Assembly: GCF_021917145.1 (NCBI RefSeq)
Contig: NC_061068.1
Location: 10,734,975-10,798,974 of the forward strand
Source of the DNA: Hypomesus transpacificus
Lineage: Eukaryota > Chordata > Actinopteri > Osmeriformes > Osmeridae
DNA length: 64,000 nt
Reading direction: 5' to 3'
The notes under the pieces are model-generated. The model worked only from the letters and a program-made list of their open reading frames with translations. It searched no databases and had not been told where the DNA came from. The position numbers were made by a program, and so were the translations under genes. Every line of letters begins with the position of its first letter. Position 1 is the first letter of the stretch. Shown here piece by piece: positions 13,122-23,577 of this stretch.

Positions 13122-13704
13122 GGCGAGTCCGTATCACTGCAAGGTCCTATTAATAAGAAGTCACATCCAAATATAACGTCCTTGGGCAAGTGACAGGAGC
13201 TTTTCTGTGGGCACACCCGTGGGGATGTATTTATATGTGGCACCAAAGTGTCAACTTCCGTTTTAATGGGTATGACCGGAAGAACCATAGACATAATATA
13301 TGATTTTTTTTTTTTTTTGTGCAATTGTCTTTAGATTATACTTTTTATTCGGCACCATAGCCCCTCCTGGAATTGTTCTTGTCAGAAACTTCCACACCGC
13401 TGACACAATTGCCCTTGTTTGACATATTTATTTATAATCACCTGAGATAAAAATGGAATGCAAACATACATTTTTTTATAATTTTGTACCTCTTACTGTT
13501 GGAATGCTGTGTGATAGGATAGGCTTATCAATTATTTTTTACTATCATAGGAACTTTCCCTTTCTGTTTGCGGAACTTCAGAAACCCCTATCGAATTCCT
13601 ATCGTAAATAATCTTTTTCTAATTCTCAAAACTTTTCACACCTGTCATGTTACCGCCTGCTCCCTAAAAATTGCTTTTTTTGCTGTGCCTGGTCTAGTCC
13701 ATGT

Positions 13705-13998
13705 CAGGGGCGAATCTAGGTTCCCAACTTTGGGGGGGCTAAGCCCCTAGATGAAACTATTATTTTTCCTGTGACCCAGCAAAACTAGGGGGGTCTGGGG
13801 GCATGATCCTCCAGAAGAAATTTTTGAAAAAATCCTTTTAAATAGTGTCCTCTACTGAGTTTTAGGAAGATAAATTAACACATTTAGATTTAAAATATGA
13901 AAGAAAAATACAAGGAAAAAAATATTTTGTATTAAATTTTTTATAAAATTATTTTTTTGGGGAGCGAATGAAACTGAATAGGGCTAGATACGCCCATG
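13705..13998. mobile_element. Non-autonomous hAT-type element, copy in unit 1
   Basis: The 294-bp element begins CAGGGGCGAATCTAGG and ends CTAGATACGCCCATG, imperfect inverted ends of the CAG-type usual in hAT elements. It is flanked by 8-bp direct repeats GTCCATGT (13697-13704) and GTCCTTGT (13999-14006), matching at seven of eight positions. The interior is AT-rich with no coding frame. Confidence 0.8.
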
Positions 13999-14049
13999 GT
14001 CCTTGTCTATTCTATCTCAGCTTCCACAGCACTTGGCCTTGCTGGTCCG

Positions 14050-14349
14050 CAGGGCTGGGGTGGGTAATCGGGACAATTTTTGCCCTCAAATAATGGCCAA
14101 ACATTTTCGGTCGTGCGGTGTGCGCGCTCGCATTACGTGTGGAAGTCAGTATCTTGCATCACATCAAACCCATACGTCATAGGTCTGGGCTAAGCCCAGA
14201 ATGTTTACTAGTCTGGCTCCATGCCTGATTAACACTCGGATCGTTAGCAGGCTCAAAAATGGTATCAATATAAAAAATAATACAATCCCTTTTTGTAATC
14301 ACCCCCAGAAAAGTTCACTGCACCCCCAGTTAAAGCAGGCTGCATCTGG
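14050..14349. mobile_element. Right-truncated copy of a second hAT-type element (unit 1)
   Basis: It begins CAGGGCTGGGGTGGGTAATC, as the complete copy at 15078 does, but stops at the tandem-duplication junction, so it lacks the right inverted end. It is nearly identical to 15078-15377. Confidence 0.75.
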
Positions 14350-14732
14350 TATCTTGTCTTTACATTATACTTTTTATTCGGCACCATAGCCCCTCCTGGA
14401 ATTGTTCTTGTCAGAAACTTCCACACCGCTGACACAATTGCCCTTGTTTGACATATTTATTTATAATCACCTGAGATAAAAATGGAATGCAAACATACAT
14501 TTTTTTATTATTTTGTACCTCTTACTGTTGGAATGCTGTGTGATAGGATAGGCTTATCAATTATTTTTTACTATCATAGGAACTTTCCCTTTCTGTTTGC
14601 GGAACTTCAGAAACCCCTATTGAATTCCTATCGTAAATAATCTTTTTCTAATTCTCAAAACTTTTCACACCTGTCATGTTACCGCCTGCTCCCTAAAAAT
14701 TGCTTTTTTGCTGTGCCTGGTCTAGTCCATGT

Positions 14733-15026
14733 CAGGGGCGAATCTAGGTTCCCAACTTTGGGGGGGCTAAGCCCCTAGATGAAACTATTATTTTTCCTGT
14801 GACCCAGCAAAACTAGGGGGGTCTGGGGGCATGATCCTCCAGAAGAAATTTTTGAAAAAATCCTTTTAAATAGTGTCCTCTACTGGGTTTTAGGAAGATA
14901 AATTAACACATTTAGATTTAAAATATGAAAGAAAAATACAAGGAAAAAAATATTTTGTATTTAATTTTTTATAAAATTATTTTTTTGGGGGGCGAATGAA
15001 ACTGAATAGGGCTAGATACGCCCATG
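14733..15026. mobile_element. Non-autonomous hAT-type element, copy in unit 2
   Basis: This is a 294-bp copy of the element at 13705, with the same ends and the same flanking 8-bp repeat (right copy at 15027-15034). It was carried along by the tandem duplication and is not an independent insertion. Confidence 0.8.
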
Positions 15027-15077
15027 GTCCTTGTCTATTCTATCTCAGCTTCCACAGCACTTGGCCTTGCTGGTCCG

Positions 15078-15446
15078 CAGGGCTGGGGTGGGTAATCGGG
15101 ACAATTTTTGCCCTCAAATAATGGCCAAACATTTTCGGTCGTGCGGTGTGCGCGCTCGCATTACGTGTGGAAGTCAGTATCTTGCATCACATCAAACCCA
15201 TACGTCATAGGTCTGGGCTAAGCCCAGAATGTTTACTAGTCTGGCTCCATGCCTGATTAACACTCGGATCATTAGCAGGCTCAAAAATGGTATCAATATA
15301 AAAAATAATACAATCCCTTTTTGTAATCACCCCCAGAAAAGTTCACTGCACCCCCAGTTAAAGCAGGCTGCATCTGGCCCTGTTTGGTATTCCAAAAAAA
15401 GGGGCCTGAAACTCCCGGGCTGAAAAGTGGCCCCACTCCGGCCCTG
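15078..15446. mobile_element. Complete non-autonomous hAT-type element, overlapping the last Rab exon
   Basis: The 369-bp element starts CAGGGCTGGGGTGGG and ends CCCCACTCCGGCCCTG, inverted ends matching at about 13 of 15 positions. The 8-bp target repeats are CTGGTCCG (15070-15077) and CTGGTCTG (15447-15454), matching at seven of eight positions. The Rab5-like frame on the minus strand enters it at 15446 and ends inside it at 15358. Confidence 0.85.
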
Positions 15447-16872
15447 CTGGTCTGAGTTGACTGGCTGAGGGTGAATCCTCCATTTCCATATCCTCTTGGT
15501 CTTCGACAACCAGCACCGTCTTGGCTAGAAGACAATAAATCGTGATATGATCAAAATATTTTCTGCATGAATTTTTGTGTTGCTCAATGTTTCTTAGAGA
15601 CACTGTTCCAACATTAAATTATTACTACCTTCTGGTGTATATATAATGGCATTACATGTTGGTGCTGTCTGGGCACCCTGTCCAGAAAGACCATGCTGGT
15701 TGTGGAATAGATATGCTGTATAACTATGTATTGTTGTTTATTTCTGTGAAAAATAGAGCTATTAGTTGGTCTGGTCTGTTTCCAATAGAGAGGGATAGAG
15801 ATCAAAGTTTAGAGAGTACTATGATTTTGTGATGATGTATTGCTCACCTATGGCCAGGAATAGATTACTGATGTTCATGGCAGTCTTAGCAGAAGTTTCC
15901 ATGAAGACAAGTTTGTTGTCTGCAGCATAGACCTGAGCCTCCTGCAGGAGCATTATTAGTGCTAGCATGAAATAAATTCCACAAAACCAAAGATCTGTAT
16001 TTTCTGTGTCAATGACAAACTCATTAGCACACTATGTTAGAAGTGTTTACTTTTAGATATATTCCACCAGTTTATTGGAGTATTTGAGTACTCACCTCGT
16101 ATTCCACAGCTCTGTTGGCAGATTCGTCTGCCTTATTGCCAGCTAAGGCAATGACTATGCTTGGGCTTGCTCGGTGTTGGAGTTCAGTCACCTACCTTTT
16201 TGCTCTGTCAAATGTCTCCTATACAGAGCAAGAACATTTAAATGAGAGGATGAAGACTAGCGGTAGCAACAAGGTTAACACCATAGGCTTAAACAGCTGG
16301 ACAGTCTGCTTAAAGCTGAGGCAGTTTGTCTAGAACTGCTGCTAAGAAATAGTGGATCTGTGCATGCAAAGTTAAGAGTGTGTGGAGACTATGCTAGATG
16401 CAAATATGAAATTGTTTTCCATACTGTGTTGGTGATGTCATAGACAACTATGGCTGCATGGGCAGCCCTGTAGTACATGGGTGCATGGCAGTCGTAGCGC
16501 TCCTGACCTGCTGTGTCCCAGATCTCAAACTTGACCATGACACCATCCACACTCACCATCTGGGTCACAAAGGCAGCTGGGACAAGGGGGAGAGAGAACA
16601 TGGGATGGCAAGATAATGTAGGCTCAATTTATGCCCAATTTGCAAGAGAGTGGGAAGAGTATAAAGTGGCTAAACTAAGTGAAAAGTGTGTACAACTAAG
16701 CATGTGCTTCTGTACCTCCAACATTGGGGGGGTTGTCGTCAAACCGATCTTTGACAAACCGTTCCTGCAGACAGGTCTTTCCCACATTAGAGTCCCCAAG
16801 TAGCACCAGTTTAAGCTGGATAATTTTACTGGTCTGGCCACCAGGTTGCGATGGTATTGATGGATCTGCCAT
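15358..16872 (-). pseudogene. Rab5-like small GTPase gene, probably decaying (5 exons, in-frame stop)
   Basis: Exons with GT-AG borders: 16716-16872, 16425-16576, 16096-16218, 15848-15941 and 15358-15524, about 230 codons in one continuous frame apart from one stop. G-domain motifs are clear: P-loop [23 protein letters not shown] and ETSAK. The sequence is closest to Rab5 ([47 protein letters not shown]). Three oddities are seen. In exon 3, AKR is followed by TAG where Rab5 proteins have a tryptophan codon. The switch-I threonine that contacts magnesium (Rab5 ST-IGAAF) is asparagine (PPNVGAAF). The last exon has no Rab CC tail; after SPSASQLRP it enters a hAT-type element and ends RARCSLL. 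A working gene would be an endosomal membrane GTPase. The stop suggests a pseudogene or a null allele, or use of a nearby donor (AAAAG|GTAGGT) instead. Which human Rab is its orthologue is unclear. Confidence 0.75.
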
Positions 16873-17368
16873 TGGGGTTCGATGTGTATTAGGAGGTTTG
16901 GGGGTTGTTGGGTTGCAAGGCATGCAAGGGTAAAATTGATGTGTGTGTGTGTGAGGGGGGGATGACAGCTTGGGAGACGATGATAAGGGAGGGGGGTCCC
17001 CCACTTAAGGACAATGGGACCCGTCTGCCAGATGAGAAATAGAAATCTACAAGACCAAAAGACAAAACAACAGATGTATGCCAAAAACTAGACCTTTTAA
17101 CATAGTGGCAACCTGTCACACAATCAGCTGTGAAAACTCTTTACTGACTATTCTTGTTTAAACCCCCTGGTATTTCTGCTTAGAATATGAAACAATCTAT
17201 TGCATTCCTAGACCTTTAATGTGCTCATCATCATCATCCAGTGTCCATACAAGGACTTTACTTGTTTCCTTACTGTTTTAGGATGACCACCAATAACTGT
17301 AGCCTAATATCCCGTCATCTAGTTTGACCTTTCAAGTTGACTGTTCGAAGTTGTGATATTAGGTCAGT

Positions 17369-17507
17369 TCGACATGGATTGACTTCATGCTGCGCCACAG
17401 GTGGCTGCAGCCGGCTGCCTTGAATCTGAGAATGCCATTGGCTGCTTCAAGTCAGCCGGGCTGCAGGCGGCTGCAGACAACGCCGGCGCTACAGGAATTC
17501 GAACTCA
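17369..17507. repeat. GC-rich fold-back repeat (MITE-like), copy 1
   Basis: The ends TTCGACATGGATTGACTTCATG and GCCGGCGCTACAGGAATTCGAA are roughly complementary. The centre holds GAGAATGCCATTGGCTGC and AAGTCAGCCGGGCTGCAG, which recur in inverted orientation in the copy at 22586. It looks like a short non-autonomous DNA element able to fold back. The superfamily is unresolved because no convincing target repeat was found. Confidence 0.6.
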
Positions 17508-18024
17508 CCTAATATTAATAAACATAATGCCCAACTGGAGACAAGACGGAAACTAGTAACACTTACATTAAAAATACATATTTACATTAAACACTATTCA
17601 ATTTACTACGACACTTATCCATTAATTTATACTATGAAGTGTGTTAACTGAATAATCTTTAAATGTTGCATTAAAGATACACGCCCATGGATATTTTTTA
17701 CTACTTACCAAATGACTCGCCATTGAAATCATCAGCATTCTAGTTTTGTCCTTATTTGACGTTCTTTGTGTGATAGACAGACGAAAATGTACAATGATAA
17801 TGAACACAGGAATTGCTATATTTTATTGGCTTAGATGGTTTTGGGAGCAGTGTCCCCGCCTTCTTCTACAGAGACACAAATCTTTTTGCAAGTTACAAAT
17901 CGTTTTTACAGAGCTCCCTCTCCTGGCACTAATTTCACGCCATAGCCGTGGCAGTAAATATATACTACAGTATAAAGGCCTTTATATACATGTCTCTATG
18001 TGGAGAACCATAGATATATCATCA

Positions 18025-18156
18025 AATGAACTGGTCGTTACATTTATGCAGAAGCCTGTTAACAACCATTCATTTGAATCAGGTGTGTTGGAACAGGGAA
18101 ATATCTAAAAACATGGAGGGCATGGGGTCCCTGAGGACCAGAGTTGAAGACCACTG
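18025..18156. mobile_element. Partial copy of the CAGTGGTT hAT-type repeat
   Basis: The segment CATTCATTTGAATCAGGTGTGTTGGA and the end GTTGAAGACCACTG match the right half of the complete element at 30144-30355. The left inverted end is missing or too changed to see. Confidence 0.7.
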
Positions 18157-18451
18157 ATTTAGACTCTACATTTAGGGGCCAAGCATGTTGTCACATTTTA
18201 TTAAAGACGGAATACAAAATGCAAACAGATGATTTTATTAAAAATATGTGTACTCTGTATTTAAAATACAGCCTTAAAAGAAAAGAAAAACTGCATATTC
18301 AATGAGTTTTAAACATGAACACAGTTATTTCAAATGTCCCTTTATCAATTAAATCATATCTGTCTGGTTGCAGTCTAATGCCTTCTCATTAAGTTTTTCA
18401 GATTAAATCAGCTTTTGATCGTTATCAAAACACATGCTTCAAGCCTGTGCT

Positions 18452-21400
18452 TTAGGTGATAATCTTCTTCACATAATTGCGGACATTAACATGAAGCTGA
18501 TGAGAGGTAGCACTGAATATCTCGGTAGCCAGAGATTTAGTCTCCTCTGATCCATTCCAAAGAGCACGATATACAGGAAGAGTGTACTTCTGCTTTCCCT
18601 GGAAATAGACACATTCAGACATGAGTCAGCTACATAAGTTATCCCGTGATAGAAATGCATTTTTTTTTTTACATTTTAGAAAAGTTTACAAACCTGGCTG
18701 CTGAGGAAGCTGCGTACATGTTTATATCCTGGCTGATACATATTTTTTGCAACAATCTGGGCCCAGCGCAGTCGTAGCTCAGCATTGTTTGACTTCACAA
18801 TGTGAGGGTACTGCTCTTCCAAATGCTCCATATTACCTTGTTAGGGAGACAGGGAACGTCATCATTCGTACAAAGGTGTTAAACCTTGAACATTTACTAT
18901 CAATGTGTGGTGCATTGCAGGTGGTAATCAATAGGCCATGTCCCAAAGACCCATAGGGTATCAAGAAAGTCAAAGAGAATCAAGGAAATCACAGATTTCC
19001 TAAGTGCTAAATCACAATCAGTACATCAGTCATTGCCTTAATGTGTTCATAATATTTTATATTATTCATTTATATTTGTGTTCCTACAGTAACTTATATT
19101 GTGTACTGATGACAGTCATGTGTCTGTGTGTAACGAACACTTGTTGGCTGTATGCTATCTTCGTTTATTCACTAGAAATCCTCTGACCTTCATGCCCCGG
19201 AGAGACTTTAATACTACATTTTGTGTGTCTGAACTGATACTTATTCTTGTCGAGTTTTATACTTAAAACCCCTGAACCTGAACTGCTAGTCACACTGTTC
19301 TAGGGGAGACCAACAACAATTTCTTCCACATACCATAGCACTTGGACTAAAGAACAAAGCATAGAGCCTTGTATGTGAAGCTCCTGATAGGTAGTCCTAC
19401 CTCTTGGCAGTGGGGACTTCTCCAAGATCTTCTCTAGGAAGTAAACACTCTGGTAGGTCTTCCAGGACTGGATGTTTGTTTTGCCAATGCCAGCTAGATC
19501 CAGGACTTCAGCTCTCCACAGCTCTGCCAACTCTTCTGCAGGCTTCATCAAGCTCTGACCGGCAGACAGGTCGGGAACGTATGGGGGCCAACCGGGCACA
19601 TTGAGCCAACTGTCAAACTCAAGACCTTATAGATGAGACCGCAGTGCAGATGTGCAGATTAGTTTTGTTTTCCTGGACCTTAGTCACTTCATTTTCCCAA
19701 CAGAATGCAATAAGGACACAACCAATGATGTTTACCCTCAATGTTGTGGACTCCCTTCTTTTTGAGGTCAGAGAAAAACTCCAAGAAAAACTCAAGCGCA
19801 TCTTCTGCCATTATACTGCGAAACTTGAACTTGTTAACATAGGCCTGTGAAATCATGATTTAGTCACATAACATATTTAGTTGAGTTATACACACAATAT
19901 TGTTTAAGGTACAAGTCCTTCCTTGTATTCTGTCTGTAGGGATCAGTTTGGCACAGTAAAGACAATTGGAAAATGTCTATGCCAACCTTAAGGAATCCAT
20001 CAAATAGCATCTGGTCTCCAACCAAGTAGGCCAGATAGGAGACAAAAGAGAAACCCTTTTCATAGGGTGTCTCGTTGTAAGTGTCATCAGGATCAACACC
20101 TGGAGAGAGTATGTCAGAGGACTCAACCAACACAGTTGACTAGTATACTTGAAAATAAGTGTAACTGTTCAAAGTCAATGTGTGCTTTTACATCAAATGC
20201 ATCTGACCTGGTTTGATAATCACACGCAGTTTATTGAGGGGGTGATCTTCTCCAGTGTTGTCCATATGTTGCCTGAGTAAGGCTCTCCCTGTTGCTGCCT
20301 CCAGACATGTGTAGGCCTCCCCTGCAAACAATGATCAATGCATTACATGGAGACAACCATAATTGTAAAGACTGTAAAGACTTTACAACGGAGCCAGAAC
20401 ACATCTCACCATACAGCTCCTTGCACACTCTGCGCTGGGCATACATGGTGAAGCCCTCATTGAGCCAGAAGTCGCCCCAGTTTGCGTTGGTCACCAAGTT
20501 ACCAAACCAGCTATGGCAGATCTCGTGCACAATGACATCAGCAAGTGAGCGGTCGCCTGCAAGCAGGCAGGGAGTTACGAAGGTCAAGCAGGGGTTCTCC
20601 ATTCCTCCAAAAGGGAATGATGGAGGCATGAATAGGACATCATACCTAAGACAGAGACAAAAATCCAACAAACATGTAACATTTGCTTCCTATTACAGAC
20701 AGTGTAACTCCACATTTTTCAACAGATGTAAAAGTGCAGAACTATAGTGTATAATCAACGAAGTGGATTGTTAAAGGAAATATAAGATAGACCCTCACCG
20801 CCCCCAGACATAAGGTCCAAATAGTTTTTCTCCAACTGCCAAGAACTCCTCGATTACACCATCAAACTCCTGCTTTGCTGCCTGCAGCATGCATGGTTCT
20901 GTCCATACTCTGGTCCTGCAACAGAGGAAATCTGATACAGTCACCTATGAAACTATAAATATAAAGGACAATGAAAACAAATCCCACACAATTCCTTTTG
21001 TTTAATCTCCTTATGCATGTAATCTATGGAACTGGGTATGATCAACATTCTTTCTGAAATGTACCTTACAGGTTCAAAGTTCTCAGACCTTATCTAGGTA
21101 AAATGTAAATGAACTGCCCTTTGATTCACACAAGACTATTGAAGACTGCAAAGATAAAGATTCATCTTTAACCCAAGGAAAGACCCATTGAATCTGTATG
21201 AAGAGATATTGCACAATCCACCAACCTTGGTCCAACCTCAGCAGACACCAGGTCACCCACAGCGAGAGCCACCAGATAGGAGGGGATAGGCTGCTCCATA
21301 GTGAACAGAAAGGTGTTGTCTGCCTTCCTGTGCTCCCATTTGCTTGCACTCATCACTGCAGTGAAGCCATTGGGGACCTGAGAAAGAAAGAGTATAACTT

Positions 21401-22518
21401 GAATATTCACAAGAACCCAAGTAACTTTAAAAGAAGCCATGACTGATAATTATAAATCTATAAAAGTTGGAAACAAGCCCCTATGAGAAGTGCACTTCCC
21501 AGCATATCACACAAGAGACAAGGACAAAAGAAAGAGAGGGGGAAAGAACAGGTTAAAGAATAACAAAAATATATAGTGCAATGTCCCTCTCTTTGGTCTT
21601 CCTCCTCTGGTTCAGGAAGCCCAAGGGCTCACCTGTACTGATGCAGAGTAGGTGCTCTTGACCGCTGGGGTGTCAAAGCAGGGAAAGAAGGAGCGATTGA
21701 GTACTGCTTGGCCTTGGGTGAACACATAAGGCTTGGTCTTCCCTGCTGTCTGCTCTGGAACCAGCCAGCAAACCTAGTAAGTGAAGGGACAGAAACACCA
21801 GGGCTTGAATTCAGATAGGCAAGTATTACCTTTACAGCAGCTGAATAGGGGCTTTTAGTCATGGGTGTGTGGAAGCCAGGGAAGAAACTCCTGTTCAACA
21901 CAGGAAAACCAGAGGTGTACAGGAAAGGTCCTTTCTTCTCACCAGTCTGTGCAGGGTCCAGCCATGACATCTACAGATATGTTGCTCTAATGTGAGAAGT
22001 GCAGTGGTGCTTTGGCAACCATTAACACTTGTGGTGTGTAGCCTATGAAATGTATGAACTCATGCCTCTAACTTCATATATATATATATATATTGCAGTT
22101 CATTGTATTCACAATATTGATTTCCAATCCTTACCCCAGGTCCATCAGTTGCCATGTACTTGATCACAAGTCGAAATTCATCTTCGTTTTTAAAAGGTGT
22201 GGGGAACTTTACGACAAGCGTAGTGCCATAAGTAGTAAAGCCTTGCGTGAAAAATTCAGCTTTATCTAAATCTGACTCGTCTTTGCTCAGCCCGTAAGAC
22301 ACCTCTTGCAGAGACAGTGATGGGTGGATGTCCAGTAGCAGTTCAGTCTGGGAACCTTTCAAGCATTTTAGATTCAAGGTTTCGGTACCTCTCAGAGTTT
22401 TCCTCTCGAAATCGACATTCAGATCTAAGTGAAAGTGTTGGATTTTGAACTGACGAAAGCTCGAGGACGTAGCCACATCCTCAGCCAAATCAGAGTGCAG
22501 CTTGAGAGAAGAATCCAT
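18452..22518 (-). CDS. rnpep: rnpep, aminopeptidase B (11 exons plus one alternative exon)
   Basis: Coding exons on the minus strand: 22135-22518, 21633-21773 (or 21830-21970), 21226-21377, 20799-20915, 20410-20645, 20208-20321, 19987-20099, 19736-19844, 19401-19625, 18694-18836 and 18452-18598. They total 1881 bp and 626 residues; human RNPEP has 650. It is an M1 zinc aminopeptidase: exopeptidase motif [14 protein letters not shown], zinc site [25 protein letters not shown], then [17 protein letters not shown] and the C-terminal helical domain ending NYVKKIIT. I chose the ATG at 22518 because upstream frame extension uses no ATG. The enzyme removes N-terminal Arg and Lys from peptides and is both cytosolic and secreted. 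The unusual point is the doubled second exon, described separately. A GC-rich fold-back repeat lies 68 bp upstream of the start codon. RNPEPL1 and LTA4H are less similar at the motifs. Confidence 0.96.
21633..21773 (-). other. rnpep: rnpep exon 2, standard form (141 bp)
   Basis: This is phase 0 at both ends, with acceptor CTTACTAG and donor GTGAGCCC. The 47 residues run from [16 protein letters not shown] through [18 protein letters not shown] to SASVQ and closely match human RNPEP. The Gln-Gly-Gln triplet corresponds to the Gln-Cys-Gln of LTA4H that contacts substrate. Confidence 0.93.
21830..21970 (-). other. rnpep: rnpep alternative exon 2 (141 bp), candidate mutually exclusive exon
   Basis: This also has 47 codons, phase 0 at both ends, acceptor ATCTGTAG and donor GTAATACT. 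It encodes [15 protein letters not shown], then [18 protein letters not shown], then SAAVK, identical to the standard form at 26 of 47 positions. It has no stop and good splice sites, and only 56 bp separate it from the standard exon. The Gln-Gly-Gln triplet is replaced by Ser-Gly-Phe and PCFDTP by PGFHTP. Either exon joins in frame to exon 1 (DGPG) and exon 3 (VPNGF). Confidence 0.85.
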
Positions 22519-22585
22519 ATTTAAGTTCAAATGAGAATCAGTGAATGGGACTGTATTTCTACTCGACCACCATCGACACTAGGTA

Positions 22586-22713
22586 CGTTCGACTTCATGC
22601 AGCGCCGGCGTCGCCTGCAGCCCGGCTGACTTGAAGCAGCCAATGGCATTCTCAGCTTCAAGGCAGGCGGGTGCAGCCGGCCATCGGCGGCGCCGGCGCT
22701 GCATGAAGTCGAT
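22586..22713. repeat. GC-rich fold-back repeat (MITE-like), copy 2, next to the rnpep start
   Basis: The ends GTTCGACTTCATGCAGCGCC and GGCGCTGCATGAAGTCGA are near-perfect inverted repeats. The centre (GAAGCAGCCAATGGCATTCTC) is the inverse of the copy at 17369, so the two copies lie in opposite orientation on either side of rnpep. It sits about 70 bp upstream of the rnpep ATG, so it probably forms part of its promoter or 5' UTR. Confidence 0.75.
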
Positions 22714-23577
22714 CTCATCTACTGACTTCCTGTTTAATGACGTCCAAGCATGTGACTGATTTACGAAAATGGCTTATTCGCCACGTCTACGCTAGAGGGC
22801 ATCAGTATGCCAATGATAGAACATGGGTGCGTTCCAATCAGGTTCCGATGGTTTCCAATCGGTTGGCGCGGAAAAAGAACAAATGAACTAGTGAACAGAG
22901 CAAAGGGAATTTCTTTTACGTGCACTTGGGGATCCTGGAAACCCAGAGAGAAACTATTTAAAATGCATAAATATATAATTATCCTTTACGTACGATTAAA
23001 AACATTCGACCAGTTGTATTATGTCTACTTGACCTAGCCCATCAATTGAGCCTACACGACCTTGAGTAGCCAATTAAATGTATGTCTGACTACTACATGT
23101 ATATAAACTATGAATACAAAATAAGACTATAAACAGTCTTCCACAAAGTAAGGCCTATTCCTATTGAATGTTGTTCATAGCTCACAAAGCCACTTGTGAT
23201 GAGACGGACCAGTTCACAATTAATTTCACAGGGAGTTAATCAATGGATAATCACATTACACCCTTTATTTGTTCTCTACAGAGAAACATTTTCATATTGA
23301 AAAAAAAATACATACATTACTTCACAGATACTCAATACAATCATTTCTAAGAAAAGTTGACAAACAATGTTCAAAGATCAATGCTTTCTTTTCTCACAGT
23401 AAAAAGAGGCACAATAGGTGGCTTAATGCCTGACATTGATATGCTGAGGTATGACGCCATAAGCCAAGGTATGTCCACATAATCAGCACTGGGTCCAGTG
23501 GTGTAACAAATGAGTGAATGAATAGGGCTCTGTAAGGAAGGCCAGTGTGTTTAGAGAAAGGTGGAATAGTTCTTGCA
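22714..23577. other. rnpep upstream region and inava 3' UTR
   Basis: No gene is seen. The right part should be the inava 3' UTR; a minus-strand AATAAA lies at 23264-23269 (plus TTTATT), about 310 bp beyond the inava stop codon. Confidence 0.5.

Larger units (their letters stand above)
13325..15377. repeat. Tandem duplication of a 1.03-kb unit, about 99% identical
   Basis: Unit 1 is 13325-14349 and unit 2 is 14354-15377, at an offset of 1028-1029 bases. Reading both side by side I find about eight differences, one of them a single-base change in a T run, so the copies are about 99% alike. Each unit holds one complete hAT-like element (294 bp) and the left part of a second one. The second element is complete only in unit 2, where it continues to 15446. 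The duplication therefore cut through that element, and unit 1 is the copy lacking its right end. It lies between cyb5r1 and the Rab5-like gene. Confidence 0.93.
16873..18451. other. Intergenic: fold-back repeat and a partial hAT-type repeat, no gene
   Basis: This region lies between the Rab5-like start codon and the rnpep stop codon. It contains the GC-rich fold-back repeat at about 17369-17507 and a partial hAT-type repeat at about 18025-18156. Minus-strand AATAAA hexamers (plus TTTATT) near 18195 and 18232 could serve rnpep. Nothing else was recognised. Confidence 0.5.

Noticed and set aside
16629-17119. Long minus-strand frames upstream of the Rab start (MAYICCFVFW, MTGCHYVKRS and others)
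   Set aside because: They run through 5' UTR and intron. The ATG at 16872 gives the only Rab-like start (MADPSIPSQPGG).
20292-20747. 151-codon plus-strand frame
   Set aside because: It is antisense to rnpep exons that carry the zinc site.
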